Shown here: piece by piece, positions 1 through 8,507 of the stretch
Numbering within the stretch: the stretch's first letter is position 1
Layout of the letters: each line of letters begins with the position of its first letter
Source: Gammaproteobacteria bacterium
Lineage (GTDB): Bacteria; Pseudomonadota; Gammaproteobacteria; Nevskiales; Nevskiaceae
Direction: 5' to 3'
DNA length: 64,000 nucleotides
Assembly (NCBI GenBank): GCA_026398875.1
Contig: JAPLSB010000009.1
Span: forward strand, 124,001 to 188,000
Made by a program: the position numbers and the translations under genes
Notes under the pieces: model-generated
The model's database searches: none
Told to the model about the DNA's origin: nothing
What the model saw: only the letters and a program-made list of their open reading frames with translations

Positions 1-1
1 C

Positions 2-1249
2 TTCCATCTGGTGCAGTCGAATTCTCCCAGCGTCGGCGACTTGATCCAGTCGATTCTCAAGGCCGCGCACGGGCCGCGCTTCGCGAAGAAGTACGAGCTG
101 CCGACGATGCCGAGTGCCGTCCGCAAGCTCGGCGGCCAGATGGGCGGCGCGCTGCCGAACTCGGTCAAGAACCAGATTGCCAAGGCGATCGGGGCGCCGA
201 TCTCGGTGCTCGGCTACATCACCAATCGTGCGGTGTTCGATGACAAGAACGCCCGCGCCGCGCTCAAGGGCACCGGTATCAAGTGCCCCGAGTTCCGCGA
301 CTACGTGAAGGCGATCTGGGGCTACTGGGAGCAGTTCCTCGACATCCACTACCAGCCAAGCCCGGAACTGATCGCCAAGGTGTCCGGCAAGGTGATCCTG
401 GTCACCGGTGCTTCCAGCGGCATCGGTTTCACCACGGCGAAGAATCTCGCCATCGCCGGCGCCAGGGTGATCCTGGTGGCGCGCACCGAATCGACGCTGA
501 TCGAGACGCAGAACATCATCGCCAAGGCCGGTGGCGAAAGTTACGTCTACCCCTGCGACCTGATCGACATGAAGGCGATCGACGACATGGCCGCCAAGGT
601 GCTGCGCGACTTCGGCCATGTCGACATCCTGATCAACAACGCCGGTCGCTCGATCCGTCGCGCGGTGATGGAAAGCTTCGACCGCTTCCATGACTTCGAA
701 CGGACGATGGAGCTGAACTACTTCGGCGCCGTGCGCCTGATCATGGCGCTGCTGCCGACGATGACCCAGCGCCGCGAAGGCCACATCATCAACATCAGCT
801 CGATCGGCGTGCTGGCCAACGCGGCCCGCTTTTCGGCCTACGTCGCGTCGAAGGCAGCACTTGATGCGTTCACGCGCTGCCTGTCCGCCGAAGTGAAGAG
901 CAGCAACATCCGGACGACGGCGATCTACATGCCGCTGGTGCGCACGCCGATGATCGCGCCGACCAAGATCTATTCGTACATCCCGACCTGGTCACCGGAC
1001 GATGCGGCCGAAACGGTGATCAAGGCGATCATCGACGAGCCGAAATCGGTTGCCACGCCGCTCGGCACGGCTGCCGCGCTGTCGTATGCGGTGTGGCCGA
1101 AGCTCAACGACTACATCCTGTCCAAGGGTTTCCAGCTGTTCCCGTCATCGACCGCTGCCAAGGGTTCGAAGGACAAGGATCGCAAGTCCGACAAGCCGAC
1201 GCTGGAGCAGGTGGTGTTCGCCAACGTTTTCAAGGGCGAGCACTGGTAG
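2..1249 (+). CDS. SDR-family reductase, C-terminal part (5' end outside window)
   Basis: The frame is open to the left edge, so only the last ~415 residues are present. A complete classical short-chain dehydrogenase domain is visible: the nucleotide-binding motif TGASSGIG (bases 404-427), NNAG (635-646) and the catalytic YVASK (839-853, a YxxxK). About 120 residues precede this domain. They look like the linker of two-domain proteins with an NAD_binding_4 reductase in front of the SDR, as in Marinobacter-type fatty acyl-CoA reductases. That more specific reading is inference because the first half is missing. A single-domain SDR with a long leader is the alternative. The gene converges on the cyclase that follows. 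Confidence 0.85.
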   Translation, partial: FHLVQSNSPSVGDLIQSILKAAHGPRFAKKYELPTMPSAVRKLGGQMGGALPNSVKNQIAKAIGAPISVLGYITNRAVFDDKNARAALKGTGIKCPEFRDYVKAIWGYWEQFLDIHYQPSPELIAKVSGKVILVTGASSGIGFTTAKNLAIAGARVILVARTESTLIETQNIIAKAGGESYVYPCDLIDMKAIDDMAAKVLRDFGHVDILINNAGRSIRRAVMESFDRFHDFERTMELNYFGAVRLIMALLPTMTQRREGHIINISSIGVLANAARFSAYVASKAALDAFTRCLSAEVKSSNIRTTAIYMPLVRTPMIAPTKIYSYIPTWSPDDAAETVIKAIIDEPKSVATPLGTAAALSYAVWPKLNDYILSKGFQLFPSSTAAKGSKDKDRKSDKPTLEQVVFANVFKGEHW

Positions 1250-1311
1250 GCAGCCCGGCGCCGGGGTCAGGCCTGCTTCCGCTCAGGCCGCCCCGGGGCC
1301 GCTCAGGCCGC

Positions 1312-2622
1312 TCAAGCCGCCTGGGCGGAGGCCGTGCCGATCAGGAAGTGGCTCGGCACCAGGCCCTTGCCCTTCAGTTCCAGTGGACCGCGCGCCTCGA
1401 ACACGAAACGGTCGCCAAGCCGTTGCCGGAATGCCTCGGTCACGTGCACGCGCCCGATCACGCCGCTGCTTTCCATGCGGCTTGCCGTGTTGACCGTGTC
1501 ACCCCAGAGGTCGTACGCGAACTTCTTCTGGGAAATCACGCCGCTGATCGCAGGGCCGGTGTCGATGCCGATGCGCAGATCCAGCGCCATGCCGGCGTCG
1601 CGTCCGATGCCCTCGCAGACGGCCAGCATCTCCAGCGCCATGCGGGCGATCCGGTCGGCGTGATCCGGCGCTTCCTCGGGAACGCCGGCTGCAGCCATGT
1701 AGGCATCGCCGACGGTCTTGATCTTTTCGACGCCGCAGCGCTCGGCGATCTCGTCGAATGCCTTGAACAGCGTTTCCAGCATCTGGATCAGCTGGGCCGG
1801 CGGCAGTTCCGTGGCCATCCTCGTGAAGCCGACGACGTCGGCAAACATCACCGATACGTGGTCGTGGAACTCGACGACATGCTGCTCGCCGCGCTTAAGC
1901 CGGTCGGCGACCGGCCCGGGCAGGATGTTGCGCAGCAGGTCGTTGGCGCGGCCACGCTCTTCGGTCAGCGTCTTGCGCAGCACGAAGTTGCGGACCGCGG
2001 CCCGGTACCAGACTTCATCGGCCAGCATCGCGCAGGCCGTCAGGCAGAACGCGTTGACGCCGATCGCGAACGACACCAGCGGGTTCGGGTTCATCAGCAC
2101 GATGCCGACGATCAGCACCGCGAAGCTGAGCGGATACGCTGCCAGCTTGCCGCTGCCGGGCGTCACGATCATGCCGGCAACCACGAACAGGACCAGCGCG
2201 TAGATCGACACGTCGGTGGCCAGCGACTGACTCAGCACCGCATGCCAGACGCATAGCGCGAGTGCGATCGGGATCGCGATGCCGGTCATCCGGCGTGCGA
2301 CCGCGGCAGGCGGCGTATCGCCAAGCGCGCGCGCCACCAGCAGCCACGCCGACAGCGCGCCGATGTTGGCCAGCCGCCAGATCACCAGATCGCCGTACAT
2401 CCGGTGATGCTCGAACAGGCCGTGGAGATACAGCGGCAGGTCGTAGCTGATCAGTGCGACCAGATTCAGCAGCGTCGCCGCCCAGAACAGATGACGGATA
2501 TTGGCCAGAGCCGCCCGGTTGCAGTCCTCGGCAAACTCGGCCTTCCACTCGTCGCGGATGGCCTGCGCGTCGGATCTGCGCAAGGTGAAAACGCCAGCAA
2601 TCGGCCCGAACTTGGATTTCAC
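1312..2622 (-). CDS. Membrane-anchored class III adenylate/guanylate cyclase
   Basis: Predicted to make cAMP (or cGMP) from the nucleotide triphosphate at the inner membrane; 436 aa. Residues 45-200 are hydrophobic, with about five or six membrane segments. The linker (225-245, LLRNILPGP) is typical of membrane cyclases, and residues 253-425 form the catalytic domain. Metal-binding aspartates are D262 (FADVVGFT) and D306 (TVGDAYMA). K302 and D371 (DLWGDTVN) sit at the base-recognition positions, and N378 and R382 at the transition-state positions. The Lys/Asp pair favours ATP, which is inference from the family. A CRP-type regulator and a cNMP-binding patatin lie in the same window. It starts at ATG, convergent with the SDR gene. 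Confidence 0.9.
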   Translation of the reverse strand: MKSKFGPIAGVFTLRRSDAQAIRDEWKAEFAEDCNRAALANIRHLFWAATLLNLVALISYDLPLYLHGLFEHHRMYGDLVIWRLANIGALSAWLLVARALGDTPPAAVARRMTGIAIPIALALCVWHAVLSQSLATDVSIYALVLFVVAGMIVTPGSGKLAAYPLSFAVLIVGIVLMNPNPLVSFAIGVNAFCLTACAMLADEVWYRAAVRNFVLRKTLTEERGRANDLLRNILPGPVADRLKRGEQHVVEFHDHVSVMFADVVGFTRMATELPPAQLIQMLETLFKAFDEIAERCGVEKIKTVGDAYMAAAGVPEEAPDHADRIARMALEMLAVCEGIGRDAGMALDLRIGIDTGPAISGVISQKKFAYDLWGDTVNTASRMESSGVIGRVHVTEAFRQRLGDRFVFEARGPLELKGKGLVPSHFLIGTASAQAA

Positions 2623-2766
2623 GTCGGTTCCGCAGTCAGTCCGGGTGAATGACGATGAGCGAGGTTGGTGTCATCACGATTGTTCACCATGGCTGTCCGC
2701 CTTGCCTAGCGGGGGCCTTGCGGCTCGCTTGGATCGCGAGCTGACGCCGGCGCGGCGTTTGGCCAC

Positions 2767-2793
2767 AAAAAAGCCCGCCAGAGGCGGGCTTCG
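2767..2793 (-). terminator. Rho-independent terminator of speD
   Basis: A 9-bp perfect stem (2771-2779 with 2783-2791, three-base loop) is followed, on the minus strand, by a run of six T. It lies just past the speD stop codon. Confidence 0.9.
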
Positions 2794-2809
2794 GGGCGAA
2801 CCTCGGCGC

Positions 2810-3649
2810 TCAGCGCTGAATGTTCCGACCGTAGAAAATTTCCATGATCTCGTGGTCGACTCGCTCGCGAATGCGCTTGGCTTCGCGCGGCGGCAGTTCG
2901 GAAACGCCCTCACCGAACAGGTAGGTGTCGAGATCGAGCTGCTTCAGGCGCATCTTCGTGTGGAAGATGTTCTCCTGATAGACGTTGACGTCGACCATGT
3001 CGTACTTCTCCTTCGCTTCGCGCGACAGGAAGTTCTGGATCGAGTCGATCTGATGGTCGATGAAGTGCTTCATGCCGCGCACGTTGCGAGTGAAGCCGCG
3101 CACGCGGTAGTCCATCACCACGATGTCGCTCTCGAAGCTCTTGATCAGGTAGTTCAAGGCCTTCAGTGGCGAAATCTTGCCGCAGGTCGACACGTCGATG
3201 TCGGCACGGAACGTCGAGATGCCGGCGTCCGGATGGTTCTCCGGATAGGTGTGGACGGTGATGTGGCTCTTGTCGAGGTGCGCGACTACCGATTCCTTGT
3301 CCTTGCCTTTCGAGGACTTGGCTTTCGACGGCGCACCGCTCGGGCCCGGCACCGGCGTCGGCAGGCCGTCGAGATGGCCTTCCGAAATCAGCATCGTCAC
3401 CGATGCGCCCTGCGGGTCGTAGTCCTGCCGCGCGACGTTGAGGATGTTGGCGCCGATGATGTGCGCCACCTCGGTCAGGATCGCCGTCAGGCGTTCGGCG
3501 TTGTACGCCTCATCGATGTACTCGATGTATTCCTGCTGCTGCGCCGAGTTGCGGGCGTAGCAGATGTCGTAAATGTTGAAGCTCAGGCTCTTGGTCAGGT
3601 TGTTGAAACCAAGCAGCTTGAGCTTCGGATTGTTCGTGGGCTTTGCCAA
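2810..3649 (-). CDS. speD: S-adenosylmethionine decarboxylase proenzyme (class 1, E. coli type)
   Basis: Decarboxylates S-adenosylmethionine to supply aminopropyl groups for spermidine. The enzyme is pyruvoyl-dependent and is made by self-cleavage. The sequence closely follows E. coli SpeD ([32 protein letters not shown]). The cleavage site is in HLDKSHI, with S128 becoming the pyruvoyl group. I start it at the TTG at 3649 because GGGAGA lies six bases upstream and translation then begins [12 protein letters not shown]. The frame runs 19 codons further upstream, but that part is not SpeD-like. At 279 aa it is about 15 longer than E. coli SpeD (264), owing to a Lys/Ser-rich insert at about 108-119 before the cleavage site. 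It has its own terminator and lies downstream of osmC on the same strand. Confidence 0.96.
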   Translation of the reverse strand: MAKPTNNPKLKLLGFNNLTKSLSFNIYDICYARNSAQQQEYIEYIDEAYNAERLTAILTEVAHIIGANILNVARQDYDPQGASVTMLISEGHLDGLPTPVPGPSGAPSKAKSSKGKDKESVVAHLDKSHITVHTYPENHPDAGISTFRADIDVSTCGKISPLKALNYLIKSFESDIVVMDYRVRGFTRNVRGMKHFIDHQIDSIQNFLSREAKEKYDMVDVNVYQENIFHTKMRLKQLDLDTYLFGEGVSELPPREAKRIRERVDHEIMEIFYGRNIQR

Positions 3650-3782
3650 CGTGCATCTCCCAAAGGGGGCAAACGGAAAAACGAGCACCTTCGTTCGCCT
3701 GGGCACGCCAGCGAAGGGGCAGCATTATCCATCAAATTTCCCGGATCATTGTGACGGCCGGGAGACAGGTCCGGCGCGGTGA

Positions 3783-4202
3783 TCAGTTGGCAGCGACGAT
3801 CTCGTGGCTGTGAGTGATCTCGGCAGCCTTGCCGAGCATGATCGAGGCCGAGCAGTACTTCTCCGCCGACAGCTGCACCGCACGCTTGACGTGGCTTTCC
3901 GACAGGCCGGCACCGGAGACCATGAAATGCAGGTGAATCTTCAGGAATACCTTGGGATCGGTGTCGGCGCGTTCGCCGGACACCTTCACTTCGCAGCCGC
4001 TGACCGGCTGACGGGCCTTCTTGAGAATCTGGACGATGTCGACGGCGGAACAGCTGCCGACCGACATCAGCATCAGTTCCATCGGCCGCGGCCCCAGATT
4101 GCGACCGCCGATTTCGGCCGGACCGTCAACGACGATCGCGTGGCCGCTGCCGCTTTCGGCAATGAAAACAGCGTTCTCGTGCCACTTCACCCGTGCTTCC
4201 AT
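3783..4202 (-). CDS. OsmC/YhfA-family protein
   Basis: 139 aa, with the OsmC fold signature and two cysteines (C51 in GSCSAVD, C117 in KYCSAS) at the family's redox-active positions. Members of the wider family reduce organic hydroperoxides. This short YhfA-like branch has no well-defined substrate, so a thiol-peroxidase role is inference. It is divergent from crp (about 100 bases between starts) and lies 133 bases upstream of speD on the same strand. The same crp/vfr-osmC-speD order occurs in Pseudomonas. Confidence 0.9.
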   Translation of the reverse strand: MEARVKWHENAVFIAESGSGHAIVVDGPAEIGGRNLGPRPMELMLMSVGSCSAVDIVQILKKARQPVSGCEVKVSGERADTDPKVFLKIHLHFMVSGAGLSESHVKRAVQLSAEKYCSASIMLGKAAEITHSHEIVAAN

Positions 4203-4227
4203 CTGATTTCTCGGCCGTTTCCAGAGC

Positions 4228-4249
4228 TGTGATATTTTTCAACCATAAT
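4228..4249. promoter_or_regulatory. Candidate CRP-type site and -10 box between osmC and crp
   Basis: TGTGA (4228-4232), six bases, then TCAAC (4239-4243) matches the CRP consensus TGTGA-N6-TCACA at 8 of 10 positions. CATAAT (4244-4249), one mismatch from TATAAT, abuts it on the plus strand toward crp. I cannot place a good -35. A site overlapping its own promoter would fit autoregulation, but this is only a motif match. Confidence 0.4.
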
Positions 4250-4304
4250 TTTACGCCGGAGGCTGTCATCCCGGCGTGTACTGGGACAGGACAGGGGAGT
4301 CGGC

Positions 4305-4946
4305 GTGCTTGAAAAACCAGCCGTGCAGGCGTTCATCAACATTGCCCACAAGCGCTCGTACGCGCTGAAACAGGTGGTGGTCAATGCCGGCACCCAGCCG
4401 CAGTCACTGTTTTTGATCCTGACCGGCTCGGTCAGCGTGCTGGTCGAAGACGAGGACGGGCGCGAAATGGTCCTCGCCTACCTGAACGCCGGCGAGTTCT
4501 TCGGCGAGATGGGCCTGTTCCCCGACCAGCAGGTGCGAACCGCCGTGGTCCGTACGCGGACTGCAGCCTTGCTGGCCGAAGTCAGCTACGCGGCGTTCCG
4601 CAGCTTCGCCCGCGAGCAGCCGGACATCATGTTCGAGGTCGCCGGCCAGCTGGCTGCGCGTTTGCGCGACACGTCCGGCCGGCTGCGCGATCTGACCTTC
4701 GTCGACGTTGCCGGCCGTCTGGCCCGCACCTTGATGGATCTCGCCGCCCAGCCGGATGCCAAGGTCCACCCGCGCGGCACGCTGGTCAAGGTCAGCCGCC
4801 AGGAAATCTCGCGCATCGTCGGCTGCTCCCGGGAAATGGCCGGGCGCGTGCTGAAGAAGCTCGAGGAAGACGGCGTGGTCCAGTCGCAGGGCCGCAGCAT
4901 CGTCGTGCTGTCCAGTGGCCGGCTGGCCAAGGTCAAGGCACCGTAA
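4305..4946 (+). CDS. crp: CRP/FNR-family regulator, Vfr/Clp-like
   Basis: Global transcription regulator, 213 aa. Residues 18-115 form the cyclic-nucleotide-binding beta roll, 117-145 the dimer helix, and 160-205 a winged helix. The recognition region is SRQEISRIVGCSREMAGRVL (164-183). By alignment to E. coli CRP the phosphate-binding pair is R78-T79, where E. coli has R82-S83; E68, T123 and S124 match E72, T127 and S128. As I recall, Thr at that position also occurs in Xanthomonas Clp, a c-di-GMP-responsive CRP homologue. Start is GTG with AGGGGAG five bases upstream. It converges on trpC and is divergent from osmC. Confidence 0.93.
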   Translation: MLEKPAVQAFINIAHKRSYALKQVVVNAGTQPQSLFLILTGSVSVLVEDEDGREMVLAYLNAGEFFGEMGLFPDQQVRTAVVRTRTAALLAEVSYAAFRSFAREQPDIMFEVAGQLAARLRDTSGRLRDLTFVDVAGRLARTLMDLAAQPDAKVHPRGTLVKVSRQEISRIVGCSREMAGRVLKKLEEDGVVQSQGRSIVVLSSGRLAKVKAP

Positions 4947-4952
4947 GTCGTT

Positions 4953-4977
4953 GCGGCCCGGCACCCCGCCGGGCCGC
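4953..4977. terminator. Strong hairpin between convergent crp and trpC
   Basis: A perfect 10-bp GC stem (4953-4962 with 4968-4977, five-base loop) fills the 48-base gap between the two stop codons. Neither side has a T run, so it may be a weak or factor-assisted bidirectional stop. Confidence 0.5.
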
Positions 4978-4994
4978 GCTGGACCTCGGCAGGT

Positions 4995-5792
4995 CTAGCT
5001 GGCAATCAGCTGCGCCAGCGCCGCCCCGGGGCTCGGCTGCCGCATCAGCGACTCGCCGATCAAAAAGCGCCGCACGCCCGCTGCCATCATCGTCTGCATG
5101 TCGGCCGGCGTGCCGATGCCGCTTTCGGTGATCACGTCGTAACCGGCCGGAATTCCGTCCAGCAGTTCGATCGTGGTCTCCAGCCGCGTCTCGAAGGTCC
5201 GCAGGTTGCGGTTGTTGATGCCCAGCAACACCGGCTGCCTGAGATCAAGCCCGATCATCGCGTCGCGTTCGGCGCGGTCGTGGACTTCGATCAGCACGTC
5301 CATCTCCAGATCCTGCGCCAGCCGCGCCAGTTCGCCGAGTCGCGCCGGCGCCAGCGCGGCAGCAATCAGCAGCACGCAGTCGGCGCCGATCGCGCGCGCT
5401 TCGACGATCTGGATCTCGTCGATCAGGAAATCCTTGCGGATCGCCGGCAGTGCCGTGTGCTGGCGGGCTTCGACTAGGTAATCGTCGTGGCCCTGGAAGA
5501 AGTCGCGGTCGGTCAGCACGCTCAAGGTTGCGGCGCCGCCGCGCGCATAGTCCTCAGCCAGCCAGCCGGGATTGAAGTCCTCGCGGATCAGCCCCTTCGA
5601 CGGGCTGGCCTTCTTGATCTCGGCAATCACCGCCGCGCCGGTTGCCGCCTTGGCGGTCAGTGCCGCAGCGAAGCCGCGCGGCGACGGCTGGGCCAGCGCG
5701 ATGCGTTCCAGCGTGCCGATGTCGATACGCGCTTCGAGTGCCGCGATTTCCTCGCGCTTGCGCGCCAGGATGGTTTCAAGGATGTCGCTCAT
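4995..5792 (-). CDS. trpC: Indole-3-glycerol phosphate synthase
   Basis: Closes the indole ring in tryptophan synthesis (CdRP to indole-3-glycerol phosphate plus CO2); cytoplasmic; 265 aa, a normal monofunctional TrpC with no PRAI domain fused. Visible TIM-barrel motifs are EIKKASPSKG, LSVLTD, RKDFLID, GINNRNL and the phosphate loop ESGI. I chose the ATG at 5792 because the product then begins MSDILETILARKREEI like other TrpC proteins; the frame stays open upstream but reads as antisense of trpD. It starts 11 bases after trpD, so it is the last gene of trpG-trpD-trpC. Confidence 0.97.
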   Translation of the reverse strand: MSDILETILARKREEIAALEARIDIGTLERIALAQPSPRGFAAALTAKAATGAAVIAEIKKASPSKGLIREDFNPGWLAEDYARGGAATLSVLTDRDFFQGHDDYLVEARQHTALPAIRKDFLIDEIQIVEARAIGADCVLLIAAALAPARLGELARLAQDLEMDVLIEVHDRAERDAMIGLDLRQPVLLGINNRNLRTFETRLETTIELLDGIPAGYDVITESGIGTPADMQTMMAAGVRRFLIGESLMRQPSPGAALAQLIAS

Positions 5793-5803
5793 GTGCGGCG
5801 GGC

Positions 5804-6844
5804 TCAGGTTCCGGAAACGGGGGCGTGCGAGGCCGCGATGTAGGCGTCGACCTTGGCGCGGGCAGCACCGCTGGCGATCGCCTCGCGTGCGCGGCCAATG
5901 CCGTCGGCAATTGAATCGGCAACGCCGGCGGCGTACAGCGCAGCACCCGCGTTCAGGCAGACGATGTCGCGCGCCTGGCCTTCGGTGTTGTCGAGCGCCT
6001 GCAGCAGCACGCGCTTCGAATCGCTGGCATCGGTGACCGCCAGATTGCGGCTGGCGGCCATGCGCAGGCCGAAGTCTTCGGGGTGGATGTCGTACTCCCG
6101 GATCACGCCATCGCGCAGTTCGCCGACCAGCGTTGCTGCACCGAGCGAGATCTCGTCCATGCCGTCTCGGCCCCAGACCACCAGCGCGCGCTGCACACCG
6201 AGCTTGTCGAGCACGCGAACCAGGATGCCAACCAGATCGGGATGGAACACGCCCATCAGGATGTTCGGCGCGCTGGCCGGGTTGGTCAGCGGGCCGAGGA
6301 TGTTGAAGATCGTCCGCACGCCCATTTCGCGGCGCACGGCGGCGACGTTCTTCATCGCCGGATGATGCTTCGGCGCGAACATGAAGCCGATGCCGGTGGC
6401 CGCCAGGCACTGTGCAACGGCTTCCGGTGCCAGTTCGATATTGGCGCCGAGCGCTTCGAGCACATCGGCACTGCCGGACTTCGATGACACGCTGCGGTTG
6501 CCGTGCTTGGCGACCTTGGCCCCGGCAGCAGCCGCGACGAACATCGACGCGGTGGAGATGTTGAAGGTGTTCGATCCGTCACCGCCGGTGCCGACGATAT
6601 CGACGAGATGGGCATCGGCCGCGCCACCCGGCGTCGGCACCTTGATCGAGAACTCGCGCATCACGGTCGCGGCCGCGGCGATCTCGCCGACGGTTTCCTT
6701 CTTGACGCGGAGGCCGGTCAGGATGGCTGCCAGCATCACCGGCGACACGTCGCCACGCATGATCTGGCGCATCAGCGCGATCATCTCGTCGTGGAAGATC
6801 TCGCGATGCTCGATGGTGCGCGCCAGCGCGGCTTGCGGCGTCAC
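5804..6844 (-). CDS. trpD: Anthranilate phosphoribosyltransferase
   Basis: Joins anthranilate to PRPP, the second step of tryptophan synthesis; 346 aa. Family motifs are the PRPP-binding [23 protein letters not shown] with the S-S-K run, and the C-terminal region [11 protein letters not shown]. Start is a GTG at 6844 whose GTGA overlaps the TGA of trpG, indicating translational coupling. The product then begins [11 protein letters not shown], the usual TrpD N-terminus. It is separate from trpG, not fused as in enteric bacteria. Confidence 0.97.
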   Translation of the reverse strand: MTPQAALARTIEHREIFHDEMIALMRQIMRGDVSPVMLAAILTGLRVKKETVGEIAAAATVMREFSIKVPTPGGAADAHLVDIVGTGGDGSNTFNISTASMFVAAAAGAKVAKHGNRSVSSKSGSADVLEALGANIELAPEAVAQCLAATGIGFMFAPKHHPAMKNVAAVRREMGVRTIFNILGPLTNPASAPNILMGVFHPDLVGILVRVLDKLGVQRALVVWGRDGMDEISLGAATLVGELRDGVIREYDIHPEDFGLRMAASRNLAVTDASDSKRVLLQALDNTEGQARDIVCLNAGAALYAAGVADSIADGIGRAREAIASGAARAKVDAYIAASHAPVSGT

Positions 6845-7431
6845 GACCAGTTGTCCAGGAAGTTCTTCAGCATCGCGTGGCCGTGCTCGGTCAGGATCGA
6901 TTCCGGATGGAACTGCACGCCCTCGATCGGCAGGGTTCGGTGGCGCAGGCCCATGATCTCGTCCGGCGTGCCGTCGGCCTTTACCGTCCACGCGGTCGCT
7001 TCGAGTGCATCCGGAAAGCCGTCGCGATCGACGATCAGCGAGTGGTAGCGCGTCGCCGTGAACGGTGTTGGCAGCGCGCGGAACACGCTGTTCGCGTGAT
7101 GGTGGATCGGGCTGGTCTTGCCGTGCATGACCTGTGCGGCGCGGCGCACGGTGCCACCGAACGCCTGACCGATCGACTGATGGCCAAGACAGACGCCCAG
7201 GATCGGGAAGCGCCCGGTCTTGCCGAGCTTCTCGATCAGCTCCAGACAGATGCCGGCCTCGTTCGGCGTGCACGGGCCGGGCGACAGCACGATGTGGCTC
7301 GGCTTCAGTGCCGCCACGTCCTCGACCGTGATCTGGTCGTTGCGGTGCACGGCGACCTCCGCCCCGAGCTCGCCAAAGTACTGGACGAGGTTGTAGGTGA
7401 AGGAGTCGTAGTTGTCGATCATCACGATCAT
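6841..7431 (-). CDS. trpG: Anthranilate synthase glutamine amidotransferase subunit
   Basis: Hydrolyses glutamine to feed ammonia to TrpE; 196 aa, class I amidotransferase. The nucleophile is C81 in GVCLGHQ and the His/Glu pair is H175/E177 in FHPES. The oxyanion loop is in [12 protein letters not shown]. The start codon reads [11 protein letters not shown], as in standalone TrpG/PabA. Its partner TrpE is encoded about 1.1 kb upstream on the same strand, separated by an alpha/beta hydrolase gene and a 212-base gap. TrpG may also serve folate synthesis, since no separate pabA is visible here. Confidence 0.96.
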   Translation of the reverse strand: MIVMIDNYDSFTYNLVQYFGELGAEVAVHRNDQITVEDVAALKPSHIVLSPGPCTPNEAGICLELIEKLGKTGRFPILGVCLGHQSIGQAFGGTVRRAAQVMHGKTSPIHHHANSVFRALPTPFTATRYHSLIVDRDGFPDALEATAWTVKADGTPDEIMGLRHRTLPIEGVQFHPESILTEHGHAMLKNFLDNWS

Positions 7432-7643
7432 GACGGTACCTGCTAGGTCGTATTCACAGTCCGCAGCGTGCCTGCTGCGGGTCCCATCCCGGGCCGCGCG
7501 AGGCGCGGGCCGGCTTGAATCAGGGAGAACGACGCCAGCGAGTCATGACGATCGGATCGAAACAAAAATGAGCGCGAAGTTTAACCGGCCAAGACCTTGG
7601 CCGCTGTCCCCGATGCGCGTGCTGCGTCGGTCGCCGATGCGCA

Positions 7644-8507
7644 TCAGTCCGTCGGCGGCCGCTGCCGACGCAGGAAGGCGGCGACGCCGTCGTTGAAGGC
7701 GTCATTGCGATCGCCTGCCACCATGTGGCCGGCTGCGGCGATATCGCAGACCTCCAGCGTTGGCAGGCAGGCGCGGAACTCGTCGACGCCCTCGTCGCTG
7801 ACCACGTCGCTTTCCAGGCCACGCACCAGCAAGGTCGGAATGCGGATGCGTCGCGCCGCGGCATAGAGCTTTTCGGTGAAACGGGGCGGCTCCGACAAGG
7901 CATCCGGATCGGCGACCAGCGCCGGGTCCCAGTGCCAGTGCAGACGGCCGTCACCGCGCCGCCGCAGGTTCTTCAGCAGGCCGGTCGGGTCGCGCGGCCG
8001 GCGGCGCTGCGGGTAGTACGTGGCGACCATGTCGGCGGCTTCGTCCAGCGATGCGAAACCATCCGGCCGCGCCCGCATGAACGCGATGATCCGCTCCGCA
8101 CCTTCGCGGTTGAGGCGCGGCACGACGTCGACCAGCACCAGCGCGCGGGCGCTGCCGGCATTCGCGGCCGCCAGCAGCGAGGCCGCGCCACCCATCGATG
8201 CGCCGACCAGCGCCGGCGGTGTGGCCAGCGTCGCGGCAATGCCGCACAGGTCGGCACACAGGCGGTCGATGCTGTAGTCGCCGCGCGGCGACCAGTCACT
8301 GTCGCCGTGGCCGCGCGCATCGACATTGATCACGTGATAGCCGTCGGCCAGCAGCCGCTGCATCGCCGTGCCCCAGGAATGCCGGGTCTGTCCGCCGCCG
8401 TGGCTCAGGATGACGGCCGGGGCGGCCGGATCGCCGCCTACATCGGCAGCCAGCACGACCCCGTCGTCGGCAACGAACCGTCGCAGAGCCGTGCTGAGCG
8501 TGCTCAC
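7644..8507 (-). CDS. Alpha/beta hydrolase, translationally coupled to trpE
   Basis: 287 aa. The nucleophile is S104 in GASMGG and the probable catalytic histidine is H261 in AAGHM. The oxyanion region is [11 protein letters not shown], with [10 protein letters not shown] in the usual place after strand 4. The substrate cannot be read from the sequence; sequences of this type are annotated as peroxidases, esterases or hydrolases. Its ATG overlaps the trpE stop by four bases (ATGA), so it is transcribed and probably translated with trpE. In Pseudomonas the gene near trpE is gph, which is absent here. I see no direct tryptophan role; it may be a passenger. Confidence 0.88.
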   Translation of the reverse strand: MSTLSTALRRFVADDGVVLAADVGGDPAAPAVILSHGGGQTRHSWGTAMQRLLADGYHVINVDARGHGDSDWSPRGDYSIDRLCADLCGIAATLATPPALVGASMGGAASLLAAANAGSARALVLVDVVPRLNREGAERIIAFMRARPDGFASLDEAADMVATYYPQRRRPRDPTGLLKNLRRRGDGRLHWHWDPALVADPDALSEPPRFTEKLYAAARRIRIPTLLVRGLESDVVSDEGVDEFRACLPTLEVCDIAAAGHMVAGDRNDAFNDGVAAFLRRQRPPTD

